From contig JAQBPS010000029.1 of assembly GCA_028287415.1 (NCBI GenBank), positions 1-8,481 of the forward strand: a DNA stretch of 8,481 bases, written 5' to 3'. Under the pieces are notes generated by a model. The model ran no database searches. It was not told the origin of the DNA and worked only from the letters and a program-made list of their open reading frames with translations. Position 1 is the first letter of the stretch, and the number at the start of each line of letters is the position of its first letter. This DNA is from Bacillota bacterium. GTDB taxonomy: Bacteria > Bacillota > Sulfobacillia > Symbiobacteriales > Symbiobacteriaceae. Below, piece by piece: positions 1 through 5,996 of the stretch. The translations under genes and the position numbers were made by a program.

Positions 1-121
1 CATCAATGACGTCCGTCGGAACCGTCAAGTGGTGGAACAAGCCGGCGAGGTCGACGAACTTGACATCCAACATTTTAATGCCCTTTTCTTTAATCAGCTC
101 TAGTACTTCCTTCGGCGTCAT
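1..121 (-). CDS. glnA: Glutamine synthetase, N-terminal fragment (gene runs off the window)
   Basis: This is the first 40 codons of a type I glutamine synthetase, the cytoplasmic enzyme that makes glutamine from glutamate, ammonia and ATP. The visible N-terminus contains KEVLELIKEKGIKMLDVKF, then VDLAGLFHHLTVP, which is the typical beta-grasp start of Firmicutes GlnA. The ATG at 121-119 is preceded by GAAGGGAG about 11 bases upstream. The gene begins only 20 bases after the glnR stop on the same strand, so the two are almost certainly co-transcribed as glnRA from the promoter near 594-622. The active-site regions lie outside the window, so catalytic integrity cannot be judged. The identification rests on the N-terminus and on synteny with glnR. 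Confidence 0.9.
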   Translation of the reverse strand, partial: MTPKEVLELIKEKGIKMLDVKFVDLAGLFHHLTVPTDVID

Positions 122-141
122 GGTGTAACCCGCTCCCTTCG

Positions 142-513
142 TTATTTGCCGCCCTTGCGATTGATCAAACGTTCCAATTCAGCCCGATTGGCGCCGCCAT
201 ACAAGGAGCCGACCCGGGGAATCCGCTCGGACATCCGGTTCGGTCGCTCTTCCACAGGGCGGATGCGCCGTGCTTCCCGATTAGCGAAGTGGGCCTTGAC
301 CCGGTCCATAGTCATGCCGTCTGCCAGGAGCCGCTTGATTTCCTTCATTTTGGTGATGTCAGCTTCGGCGTACAGCCGCTGCCGGCCTTTGGTCCGGTCC
401 GGGGCGAGCAACCCATGCTTTTCCCAGTAGCGAATCTGCCGGGCCGTCAGTCCGGTGAGTCGCTCGGCTACTCCCATGGAATAGACGGCGCTCGCACCCC
501 CATCTTCCTTCAC
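142..513 (-). CDS. glnR: MerR-family nitrogen regulator GlnR
   Basis: The product is a 123-residue DNA-binding repressor of the MerR superfamily. In Firmicutes, GlnR binds TGTNA-N7-TNACA sites and represses glnRA when nitrogen is plentiful, sensing it through feedback-inhibited glutamine synthetase. Residues 11-50 form the winged helix-turn-helix (YSMGVAERLTGLTARQIRYW, then GLLAPDRTKGRQRLY), followed by a helical segment to about residue 80 and a basic tail ending AELERLINRKGGK. I chose the GTG at 513-511 because GAGAGGAGGG lies 7 bases upstream. A longer frame starting at GTG 537 would translate that ribosome binding site as GEEG and has only a weak site of its own. Two perfect GlnR boxes lie upstream, so autoregulation is expected. 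The glnA start follows 20 bases after the stop. Confidence 0.93.
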   Translation of the reverse strand: MKEDGGASAVYSMGVAERLTGLTARQIRYWEKHGLLAPDRTKGRQRLYAEADITKMKEIKRLLADGMTMDRVKAHFANREARRIRPVEERPNRMSERIPRVGSLYGGANRAELERLINRKGGK

Positions 514-520
514 GCGCGTG

Positions 521-530
521 CCCTCCTCTC
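521..530 (-). promoter_or_regulatory. Ribosome binding site that fixes the glnR start
   Basis: The minus strand reads GAGAGGAGGG, then 7 bases, then GTG at 513. This near-perfect Shine-Dalgarno match at good spacing favours the shorter 123-residue GlnR over the 131-residue form from GTG 537. Confidence 0.8.
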
Positions 531-557
531 CCGGCACCCTGAGGCCTTCAGGCGGTC

Positions 558-576
558 ATGTCAGGTTTATTGACAT
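558..576. promoter_or_regulatory. GlnR operator 1 (in the glnRA leader)
   Basis: The sequence ATGTCAggtttatTGACAT is a perfect 6-bp inverted repeat and matches the GlnR/TnrA consensus TGTNA-N7-TNACA at every fixed base. It lies downstream of the predicted transcription start (about 587), roughly +11 to +29, where a bound repressor would obstruct early elongation. A function as a GlnR site is inferred from the consensus and from its position before glnR. Confidence 0.85.
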
Positions 577-593
577 CAACCTTACTTGGCCCC

Positions 594-622
594 ACTATAC
601 GCCCGCGAAAGCCGCGTGTCAA
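594..622 (-). promoter_or_regulatory. Sigma-A-type promoter of glnRA
   Basis: On the minus strand, TTGACA (622-617) is followed by a 17-base spacer and TATAGT (599-594). The -35 is perfect, the -10 has one mismatch to TATAAT, and the spacing is optimal. Transcription should begin near the A opposite position 587, giving a leader of about 73 bases to the glnR GTG. The promoter lies between two GlnR boxes. Confidence 0.88.
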
Positions 623-626
623 CTTC

Positions 627-645
627 ATGTCATATTTCCTAACAT
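627..645. promoter_or_regulatory. GlnR operator 2 (upstream of the -35)
   Basis: ATGTCAtatttccTAACAT matches TGTNA-N7-TNACA at all fixed bases. It lies 4 bp upstream of the -35, at about -40 to -58. Its centre is 69 bp from that of operator 1, on the other side of the promoter. Confidence 0.85.
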
Positions 646-686
646 GCCTGTTTCGCATCGCTTTGTGTGCGCTGCCGAATGGCAGA

Positions 687-717
687 AGCCCCGTGACGGC
701 GGTGACGTCACGGGGCT
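687..717 (-). terminator. Hairpin ending the pst operon
   Basis: AGCCCCGTGACG (687-698) and CGTCACGGGGCT (706-717) form a perfect 12-bp stem with a 7-base loop, 14 bases past the pstB stop. Read on the minus strand, the stem is followed by TTCTGCC, a weak T-tract. A transcription end is likely, with imperfect intrinsic termination. It separates the pst genes from the glnRA promoter, which runs in the same direction. Confidence 0.7.
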
Positions 718-731
718 AACGAGGATTACGA

Positions 732-1475
732 TTATGCATGGGCGAGGAAGTCGGCGGTTGCAGCAGTTCGTGGCTGATCGAGGATCTGCGAAGCCGGCCC
801 ACATTCCACCAATCGTCCTGCCGCGAAGAAGGCGACATGGTCCGCCACCCGCCGTGCCTGCGCCATGCTATGCGTGACGATCACGATCGCCATGCGCTCC
901 CGCATCGCCAGGATCAACTCTTCCACCGCCTGCGTGGCAGCGGGGTCCAGCGCTGAGCAAGGTTCATCCATCAGGAGGACCTCGGGGTCCATCGCCAGGG
1001 CCCTGGCAATGCAGAGCCGCTGCTGCTGGCCGCCGGACAGAGCACGGGCGTCGGTGTCGAGCCGGCGCCGCACCTCCTCCCACAGCGCCGCCCGCTTGAG
1101 GCTTCGTTCAACAAGGCGGTCCAGATCCCGTCCCCGGACTCCGCAGAGCGACGGCCCGAAGGCGACATTCGCGTAGAGCGACATCGGGAACGGGTTGGGC
1201 CGCTGAAAGACCATGCCCACCCGGGTGCGGAGTTCCTCGGCCGCAAGTCGGCGGGTGTCACTGCCATCCAGGAGGATGCGCCCGCTCACCCGGGCGCCCG
1301 GCACCAGGTCATGCATGCGGTTCAGCGTCCTCAGGAAGGTGGACTTGCCGCAGCCTGACGGCCCGATCAGTACGGTCACGCTGCGGTCAGGCATGCCAAG
1401 GCTGGCGTCCCGCAGCGCAGGAGGGCCGCCATAGCTGACGCTGACCGCCACCGCTTCCAGCTTGAGCGCGCTCAC
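732..1475 (-). CDS. pstB: Phosphate ABC transporter ATP-binding protein PstB
   Basis: This is the cytoplasmic ATPase that powers PstCA-mediated phosphate import, 247 residues from the chosen start. It has the Walker A GPSGCGKST (38-46), the Q-loop in VFQRPNPFP (near 91), the ABC signature LSGGQQQ (146-152), the Walker B LLMDE (167-171) and the switch histidine in IVTHS (202). FLRTLNRMHDLVPGARVSG and DEPCSALDP are characteristic of PstB rather than other ABC ATPases. I chose GTG 1475 because it forms a 4-base GTGA overlap with the pstA stop and has GGAGAGG about 10 bases upstream. GTG 1487 would lie directly against that same site, but it cannot be excluded and would add four residues. The C-terminus ends ATADFLAHA rather than with the usual EDYITGRFG-like tail. 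Confidence 0.93.
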   Translation of the reverse strand: MSALKLEAVAVSVSYGGPPALRDASLGMPDRSVTVLIGPSGCGKSTFLRTLNRMHDLVPGARVSGRILLDGSDTRRLAAEELRTRVGMVFQRPNPFPMSLYANVAFGPSLCGVRGRDLDRLVERSLKRAALWEEVRRRLDTDARALSGGQQQRLCIARALAMDPEVLLMDEPCSALDPAATQAVEELILAMRERMAIVIVTHSMAQARRVADHVAFFAAGRLVECGPASQILDQPRTAATADFLAHA

Positions 1476-2269
1476 ACCCTGCGCCACCTCTCCAACACCA
1501 GATTTGCAGCCAGGTTCACGGCCAGCACCGCAAGCATGAGGACGAGCGCCGTTGTGTACGCACGCCCTTCCGACAGGCCCTCCGTGGCCAGGATGTACAG
1601 GTGCACTGACAGGGACCGCCCGGAGTCCAGCGGGGAGATCGGCATGCCCATGCCGCTGCCGGCCGTCAGCAGCAGGGCCGCGGTCTCGCCGATCGCCCGG
1701 CCGAGGGCCAGCATCGCCCCGGTCAGGACGCCCGGCGCCGCCTCCTTAAGGACTACCCGCCTCGTCGCCTCCCAGCGGGTGGCGCCGAGGGCGGCGGCGC
1801 CCTCCCGGAGCTCCCCGGGCACGGCGGCCAGCGCCTCCTCGGCTGTGCGGATGACGGTCGGGAGCAGCATAAGTGCGAGGGTGGCGCTGCCCGACGCCAG
1901 CGACCAGCCCCACCCCAGGTGCTTGACGAACAGGCTGAAGCCGAACAGGCCGAAGATGATGCTCGGTACCCCGGCCAGCGCCTCCATGAGAGTGCGCATC
2001 GCCCGGACCAACAGCCCGTCCCGAGCGTACTCCTGGAGGTAGAGCGCGGCCCCCACCCCCAGGGGCAGGGCCAGCAGCAAGGCAACGCCCACCAGCCAGC
2101 CGGTGCTGATCAGCACGGGCAGAATGCCCCCGTCCCGGCCGCCGCGTGCCGGCAGGCCAAACAGGAAAGCGAGCGTGAGGCCGCCGGCGCCCCGCAGCAC
2201 GAGCAGGCCGATGAGCCCCGCCAGCAGCCCCGCCACCATCAGTGCGAGGGCCGAGAGGATCGCCTTCAT
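1472..2269 (-). CDS. pstA: Phosphate ABC transporter permease PstA
   Basis: This 265-residue integral membrane permease forms the phosphate channel with PstC. Hydrophobic segments lie at about 6-24, 55-79, 94-117, 124-140, 183-201 and 239-258, the six-helix pattern of the family. The cytoplasmic coupling loop for PstB is at about 144-183, with the EAA-type sequence REGAAALGATRWEATRRVV. The PstA-like features MEALAGVPSIIFGLFG and LGRAIGETAALLLTAG are present. The ATG at 2269 overlaps the pstC stop as ATGA, and the 3' end overlaps the start of pstB, so translation of the three genes is probably coupled. No truncation is visible. Confidence 0.93.
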   Translation of the reverse strand: MKAILSALALMVAGLLAGLIGLLVLRGAGGLTLAFLFGLPARGGRDGGILPVLISTGWLVGVALLLALPLGVGAALYLQEYARDGLLVRAMRTLMEALAGVPSIIFGLFGFSLFVKHLGWGWSLASGSATLALMLLPTVIRTAEEALAAVPGELREGAAALGATRWEATRRVVLKEAAPGVLTGAMLALGRAIGETAALLLTAGSGMGMPISPLDSGRSLSVHLYILATEGLSEGRAYTTALVLMLAVLAVNLAANLVLERWRRV

Positions 2270-3105
2270 CGCTGAATCCGCCTTGCGGCCGCGTTAACGG
2301 CCAACACCATCGCGAGGAGCACCGCGCCTGAGGCGAACAGCGCTGCCTGATGCAGATCCGCAGCGTAAGCCATCTCCATGGCGATGTTGCCAGTCAGCGT
2401 CCGCACCGGGTCCAGCGGGGAGCGTGGCACTGCCGGCATATTCCCCGTCACCATGAGCACAGCCATGGTTTCGCCCAGCGCTCGTCCCAGGCCGAGCACG
2501 ACGGCCGTCATCAGGCCGCTGCGTGCGGCGGGGAGCAGCACCCGGCGCACCGCCTGCCAGGGGGTGGCGCCGAGTGCGCGGGCGCCCTCCCGGTAGGCCG
2601 GGGGCAGGCTCCTGAGCGCATCCTCCGCCACGGTCGCAATGGTGGGCAGCGCCATGACGGCAAGCACCAGGGCGCCGGCGAGCACGCTATAGCCGAAACC
2701 ACCCGCCGCGTGCCTGATGGCGGGGACCAGGAGGCTGAGCCCAACGAAACCGTAGACAACGCTTGGCACAGCCGCCAGCCACTGCAAGATCCGGCGCATG
2801 AGGCCGCCCAGCGTCGGCGGGGCCACTTCGGTCACGAACAGGGCAACACCAACGCCGACGGGCACCGCAAGCAGCAGGGCGCCGGCCGTGACCGCCAGCG
2901 AGCCCCAGAGCATCGCCATAATGCCGAACCGCCCGGCCTCGGTGTCCCACACAGTCCCGCCGATGGCGGGCAGCGCCGGCCATCCCTCCAGGATCAAAGC
3001 GAGTGCGATTGCCACCACGGTAACGGATGCCGTCAAGGCGCATGCCAGCAGCGCCCGTCGCATCGTTCGTTCATGCCGTTCCCGGCGTTCGCGGCGATCA
3101 CTCAC
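2266..3105 (-). CDS. pstC: Phosphate ABC transporter permease PstC
   Basis: This is the partner permease to PstA, 279 residues. A very basic N-terminus (SDRRERRERHERTMRR, inside the cell) precedes membrane segments at about 19-39, 65-92, 104-130, 139-157, 199-219 and 256-272. The coupling loop YREGARALGATPWQAVRRV lies near 171-189, and GRALGETMAVLMVTGN is the family signature near 208-222. The GTG at 3105 lies within the last codons of pstS (8-base overlap). AGGAGGGG stands about 13 bases upstream, inside pstS. The N-terminal charge run is longer than the minimum a permease needs but fits the positive-inside rule. Confidence 0.92.
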   Translation of the reverse strand: MSDRRERRERHERTMRRALLACALTASVTVVAIALALILEGWPALPAIGGTVWDTEAGRFGIMAMLWGSLAVTAGALLLAVPVGVGVALFVTEVAPPTLGGLMRRILQWLAAVPSVVYGFVGLSLLVPAIRHAAGGFGYSVLAGALVLAVMALPTIATVAEDALRSLPPAYREGARALGATPWQAVRRVLLPAARSGLMTAVVLGLGRALGETMAVLMVTGNMPAVPRSPLDPVRTLTGNIAMEMAYAADLHQAALFASGAVLLAMVLAVNAAARRIQR

Positions 3106-3880
3106 GCACCGGCACCAGCCCCTCCTCTGTGATCACTTGCTGTCCCGCCCTACTCCGTGCAAACCGAATAAACGCCGCCGCCTCGCCGGTGGCCGGCCCC
3201 CGGGTGACAAAACTGAACGCCCGCCTGAGCGGATAATCAGGATCCTCCGGCTGACGCCCATCCACCGCCAGAATGCCCAGCCCTGCCGCCCGCGCCAAGC
3301 CCAGACTGAGATACGCAATGGCGTTCGGATCGCTGTCCACGGCGATCGTGATCATGCCTGAGGCGTTGAGCACGATTGCGTTCAATGTGGTTTTGCCGAC
3401 AACGGTCTGGAACGCATCTTTTGAACCCGATCCCGATTCCCGGGAGATCAGGTGTACGGAGCCCTTGCGCCCGCCCATCTGCGCCCAATCGGTCGCAGCG
3501 CCGCTGTACAGTTGTCGCAGCTGTGCCACTGATAGGCTCCGTCCCGCCAGAGGGTTGTCCGGGTGGACAACAACGGCCAGTACGTCATAAGCGATGATAT
3601 GCTCGACCATCCCCTGCGCAGACTCCGACGGTGCCAGTCGGCGGGAGATCATGCCCACATCGGCCACGCCGCTCTGCACGGCCTGGACCCCGGCGGTGGA
3701 GCCGACACCGTGCACGGCAACCCGTGAGCCGCCCGCCCGGGTATAGGCCTCGGCAAGCATGTCCGCCATCAGCAGGACGGATGTCGAGCCTGCGACCGTA
3801 AGACCGCGGCGACTCGCTGTACAGCCTGTGATGAGGCACAGTAGCATCACTAACACGGCGATCAGGCGCAGTTTGCGCAT
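3098..3880 (-). CDS. pstS: Phosphate-binding lipoprotein PstS
   Basis: This is the substrate-binding component of the Pst importer, 260 residues, anchored outside the membrane as a lipoprotein. It starts with a short basic region and a hydrophobic stretch ending in the lipobox LITGC, which predicts cleavage before Cys20. Family motifs for binding phosphate are GSTSV at 31-35 and RESGSGSKDAF at 147-157, with the typical DVGMISRRL region at 74-82. It is shorter than proteobacterial PstS and fits the compact Firmicutes type. The ATG at 3880 has AGGGGG 9 bases upstream. It is the first gene of pstSCAB and is divergent from the membrane-protein gene at 3949. I see no clear Pho box upstream. Confidence 0.93.
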   Translation of the reverse strand: MRKLRLIAVLVMLLCLITGCTASRRGLTVAGSTSVLLMADMLAEAYTRAGGSRVAVHGVGSTAGVQAVQSGVADVGMISRRLAPSESAQGMVEHIIAYDVLAVVVHPDNPLAGRSLSVAQLRQLYSGAATDWAQMGGRKGSVHLISRESGSGSKDAFQTVVGKTTLNAIVLNASGMITIAVDSDPNAIAYLSLGLARAAGLGILAVDGRQPEDPDYPLRRAFSFVTRGPATGEAAAFIRFARSRAGQQVITEEGLVPVRE

Positions 3881-3948
3881 CGATAGTAACCCCCTGCTGT
3901 CCGGTTTTTGCTCCGGTCAGCATTTCCTCCACAAAGGGGTTGATATCC
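3881..3948. other. Divergent intergenic region between pstS and the MsrQ-like gene
   Basis: These 68 bases must hold both ribosome binding sites: AGGGGG for pstS on the minus strand and AAAGGGG (3933-3939) for the plus-strand gene. A small inverted repeat, CCGG-8-CCGG, lies at 3901-3916. I could not find a convincing -10/-35 pair for either gene or a PhoP-type direct repeat. The promoters may lie partly inside the opposing genes. Confidence 0.4.
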
Positions 3949-4653
3949 ATGTGGCAGGCCTGGAAGCACCACGTGATCGCTGCTGCTGTGCTGGCACTCG
4001 TCGGGGTGGGGAGCATCATCGGCAGCAAGAACGCAATGCCCGGCGTCCTGGGGAACCGCGCCTTCGGCTATGGGGCGCTGGTGCTGCTGAGCAGTGCCCT
4101 GGTCATCGGCCCGCTCGCGCGCCTGTGGCCCCGCCGCCTGAGCGCCATGCTCCCATACCGCCGGGCGATGGGTATCTGGAGCGCACTGGCCGCTGCCACG
4201 CACCTGTGCTTCGCCCTCCAGTTGGTGCAACATTCGTTCGACCGGCGTACGCCGATTACGCTGTTCGTCCACGAGTCGGCATTCTTTGATGAGATGACAC
4301 AGACCATGCAGACCCGTCACCAGTTGTTCCTCCAGGATAACCTGACAGGGCTGGCCTGGATTGGGCTGATCGCCCTGCTCCTGCTGCTCATGATCGCGGC
4401 CGTCTCAAGCGACCGCGCCCAGCGGCTGCTGGGACAGCCCGCCTGGAAGCTGATCCAACAGCAGGCCTACACCGCCATGCTCTTTGCTTCTCTGCATGTG
4501 CTGATCATGCAGTTTGGCGGCAAACTCAAGGGCAGCCTCGCCCTGCTTTGGTGGGCGCCGTGGCTGCTGCTCGCAGTTCTGTGCCTGCAAATTACCGGCT
4601 TTGTTGTGACAATTCGCCGTAGGGGAGGAATCAGGGGCGGTTCAGGCAAATAG
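3949..4653 (+). CDS. Six-helix membrane protein, ferric-reductase/MsrQ (YedZ)-like cytochrome b family
   Basis: This 234-residue integral membrane protein has hydrophobic segments near 9-25, 38-57, 74-94, 132-152, 174-187 and 199-222. The layout and the motifs RRAMGIWSALAAATH and AWKLIQQQAYTAMLFASLH resemble the ferric-reductase-like transmembrane domain (YedZ/MsrQ), whose histidines hold heme b within the membrane. His85 and His183 fit two heme-ligand positions. The position 13 residues before His183, normally His in an LHxLxY context, is Gln170, so heme content may be reduced or altered. I chose ATG 3949 because AAAGGGG is 9 bases upstream; TTG 3940 abuts that site. The next gene begins 24 bases later. 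The family assignment is by pattern only; a related unassigned six-helix protein is the alternative. Confidence 0.65.
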   Translation: MWQAWKHHVIAAAVLALVGVGSIIGSKNAMPGVLGNRAFGYGALVLLSSALVIGPLARLWPRRLSAMLPYRRAMGIWSALAAATHLCFALQLVQHSFDRRTPITLFVHESAFFDEMTQTMQTRHQLFLQDNLTGLAWIGLIALLLLLMIAAVSSDRAQRLLGQPAWKLIQQQAYTAMLFASLHVLIMQFGGKLKGSLALLWWAPWLLLAVLCLQITGFVVTIRRRGGIRGGSGK

Positions 4654-4673
4654 TGCAATACTGTGTAGTTTAC

Positions 4674-4678
4674 GGAGG
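4674..4678 (+). promoter_or_regulatory. Ribosome binding site overlapping the cyclase GTG
   Basis: GGAGG shares its last base with the first in-frame start, GTG at 4678, in GGAGGTGGAGGG. That leaves no normal spacing for the GTG. The next in-frame conventional start, TTG at 4726, has no such site nearby. Confidence 0.5.
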
Positions 4679-5853
4679 TGGAGGGAATCCAGCGCCCGCT
4701 CTCCTGGGTTCTCCGCGGCGTCTCCTTGCTTGGGGTGGCAGCAGCCGCCAGCGGGACATGGGCGGCGCTGCACCCCGCCGCCACACCGTACTATCCCGTG
4801 GTGGTCACCCTGGCGGCCGCGTTTCTGATCATGTCGCCATGGTCGGTGCGATTGCCCAGCGGCGCCGCCTGGCGCCCGTCGCTCGCCCTGGTCACGACCG
4901 CCATGTTCCTGCTGCCGGTTCAACTGACATCCCTGGTGCCGCTCCCCACTGTGATCCTGGCCATCGCCCTGCGCCGCGGCGCCTGGCGCACCTATCCGTT
5001 TGATTTCGGCCAGGTCGCAGTCGCCCTGTACCTCGGCTCCGGCGTTTACCGGGCGCTGGCCCCCGCCGCCGAGCCGCACCTCCCGGCCATGCTGCCCGCA
5101 GCGCTCGCGGGCCTCGCCGTCAACTTTGTCGTCAACCGGTTTTTTGCCGCCCTCAGTGCGGCGGTTCGGGAGAAGCGCAGGCTGGGGCATCAGCTGCGGC
5201 TGGTCGCCGCCGAACTGAACTGGGGCCAGATCAACCTGTACCTGATGAGCATCATGGGCGCGATCATGTACCAGGAAGAAGGCCCGTGGGGCCTGGTGGT
5301 CTGCATGGTGCTGCTCACGGGTATCTATCAGTCGCTCTCGTACTACACCAACATGCACGAATGGCAGCACGCCGCCTCAACTGACGGCCTGACCGGCGTG
5401 GAGAACCGGACTGCGTGGGAAGGGTTCTTATCGACCATGCGCCGGGAAAGCCGGCGCTCGGGCACCCTCTTTATGATGGATCTGGACAACTTCAAGGCCG
5501 TGAACGACACGTTCGGCCACCAGATGGGGGACCAGTTGCTGCGGGATGTGGCCGCCCGCCTGCGGGAACAGATGCGCCGTTCGGACCGGGTGTTCCGGTT
5601 CGGCGGCGATGAATTCGTGGTTTTCACTGCGCACGCACCGGACGCCGCACGCTCCGTGCGGGAACGCGTGATGCGGGTGATCGCCGACATTGACCTGGAC
5701 TGGCAGAAACGCAGCATACCGGCCCGACTTAGCGTCGGGTTCGCCACGTGGCCCGCCGAGGCTGAGGAATTCCCGGCACTCCTGGCCCTGGCTGATCAGC
5801 GTATGTACAGCACCAAAGCGAAGCACAAGGGCCTGCTGAAATCACAGCCATGA
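4678..5853 (+). CDS. Membrane-anchored diguanylate cyclase (GGDEF)
   Basis: The product makes cyclic-di-GMP from two GTP. Residues 9 to about 222 are membrane-embedded, with helices near 9-30, 38-54, 69-98, 109-128, 135-158 and 184-222. A short linker then leads to the GGDEF domain (about 233-387). Catalytic features look complete: DLDNFK with metal-binding Asp268, Asn276 and Asp285 at the guanine-binding positions, and GGDEF at 309-313. R300-R-S-D303, five residues before GGDEF, forms an RxxD inhibitory I-site, so product feedback inhibition is expected. No PAS, GAF, HAMP or EAL domain is visible, so the membrane region is the presumed sensor. The gene lies 24 bases after the cytochrome-like gene, probably in one transcript. 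The start is uncertain: GTG 4678 overlaps GGAGG, and an ATC at 4687 would have better spacing. Confidence 0.9.
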   Translation: MEGIQRPLSWVLRGVSLLGVAAAASGTWAALHPAATPYYPVVVTLAAAFLIMSPWSVRLPSGAAWRPSLALVTTAMFLLPVQLTSLVPLPTVILAIALRRGAWRTYPFDFGQVAVALYLGSGVYRALAPAAEPHLPAMLPAALAGLAVNFVVNRFFAALSAAVREKRRLGHQLRLVAAELNWGQINLYLMSIMGAIMYQEEGPWGLVVCMVLLTGIYQSLSYYTNMHEWQHAASTDGLTGVENRTAWEGFLSTMRRESRRSGTLFMMDLDNFKAVNDTFGHQMGDQLLRDVAARLREQMRRSDRVFRFGGDEFVVFTAHAPDAARSVRERVMRVIADIDLDWQKRSIPARLSVGFATWPAEAEEFPALLALADQRMYSTKAKHKGLLKSQP

Positions 5854-5857
5854 CAAA

Positions 5858-5889
5858 AGCGCCGGCAACCCACATGGGCTGCCAGCGCT
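5858..5889 (-). terminator. Hairpin downstream of the cyclase gene, better formed on the minus strand
   Basis: Arms 5858-5871 and 5876-5889 enclose the loop ACAT. In plus-strand RNA two pairs are A/C mismatches. In minus-strand RNA the same positions become G-U wobbles, giving 14 continuous pairs followed by UUUUG. By pairing and T-tract it is an intrinsic terminator for leftward transcripts, although it lies 4 bases past the stop of the plus-strand cyclase gene and may also cap that mRNA. Confidence 0.55.
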
Positions 5890-5898
5890 ACACGTATA

Positions 5899-5927
5899 AG
5901 TATACCAATAGAATGCGGCGACCTCAA
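5899..5927 (-). promoter_or_regulatory. Candidate minus-strand promoter
   Basis: On the minus strand, TTGAGG (5927-5922) is separated by 17 bases from TATACT (5904-5899), with 4/6 and 5/6 matches to consensus. Transcription would start near 5891-5893, at the edge of the hairpin at 5858-5889, and there is no minus-strand gene beyond it. This may be chance in an AT-richer gap. Confidence 0.35.
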
Positions 5928-5953
5928 GACTGTTTTCTGCAGGTTCCAGCCGC

Positions 5954-5959
5954 TATAAT
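5954..5959 (+). promoter_or_regulatory. -10 element for the small orphan gene
   Basis: A perfect TATAAT lies 38 bases before the TTG start of the 104-residue gene. No good -35 is present 15-19 bases upstream; the best is TGTTTT at 5931. The promoter may be weak or need an activator. The start would be near 5966, giving a leader of about 31 bases. Confidence 0.5.
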
Positions 5960-5996
5960 GACATCCTAAGTGTACTGTTGTTAGAGGAGGATTCCG

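Noticed and set aside
538..552. Small inverted repeat CCTGA-5-TCAGG in the glnRA leader as an attenuator
   Set aside because: Only 5 bp of stem and no T-tract; not enough for a terminator call.
1476..1487. GTG 1487 as pstB start
   Set aside because: It lies directly against GGAGAG with no spacing; GTG 1475 forms the usual 4-base stop-start overlap with pstA. The difference is only four residues and is not fully settled.
2350..3132. Plus-strand open frame of 260 codons opposite pstC
   Set aside because: It is the complement of pstC, rich in His, Gln, Arg and Gly as expected for an antisense frame in GC-rich DNA, has no domain and no ribosome site, while pstC is unmistakable.
3940..3948. TTG start three codons upstream for the MsrQ-like gene
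   Set aside because: TTG 3940 touches the AAAGGGG ribosome site, whereas ATG 3949 has 9-base spacing.
3881..3948. Possible riboswitch or Pho box between pstS and the divergent gene
   Set aside because: Only 68 bases, with one small CCGG inverted repeat and no conserved riboswitch pattern or PhoP-type direct repeats.
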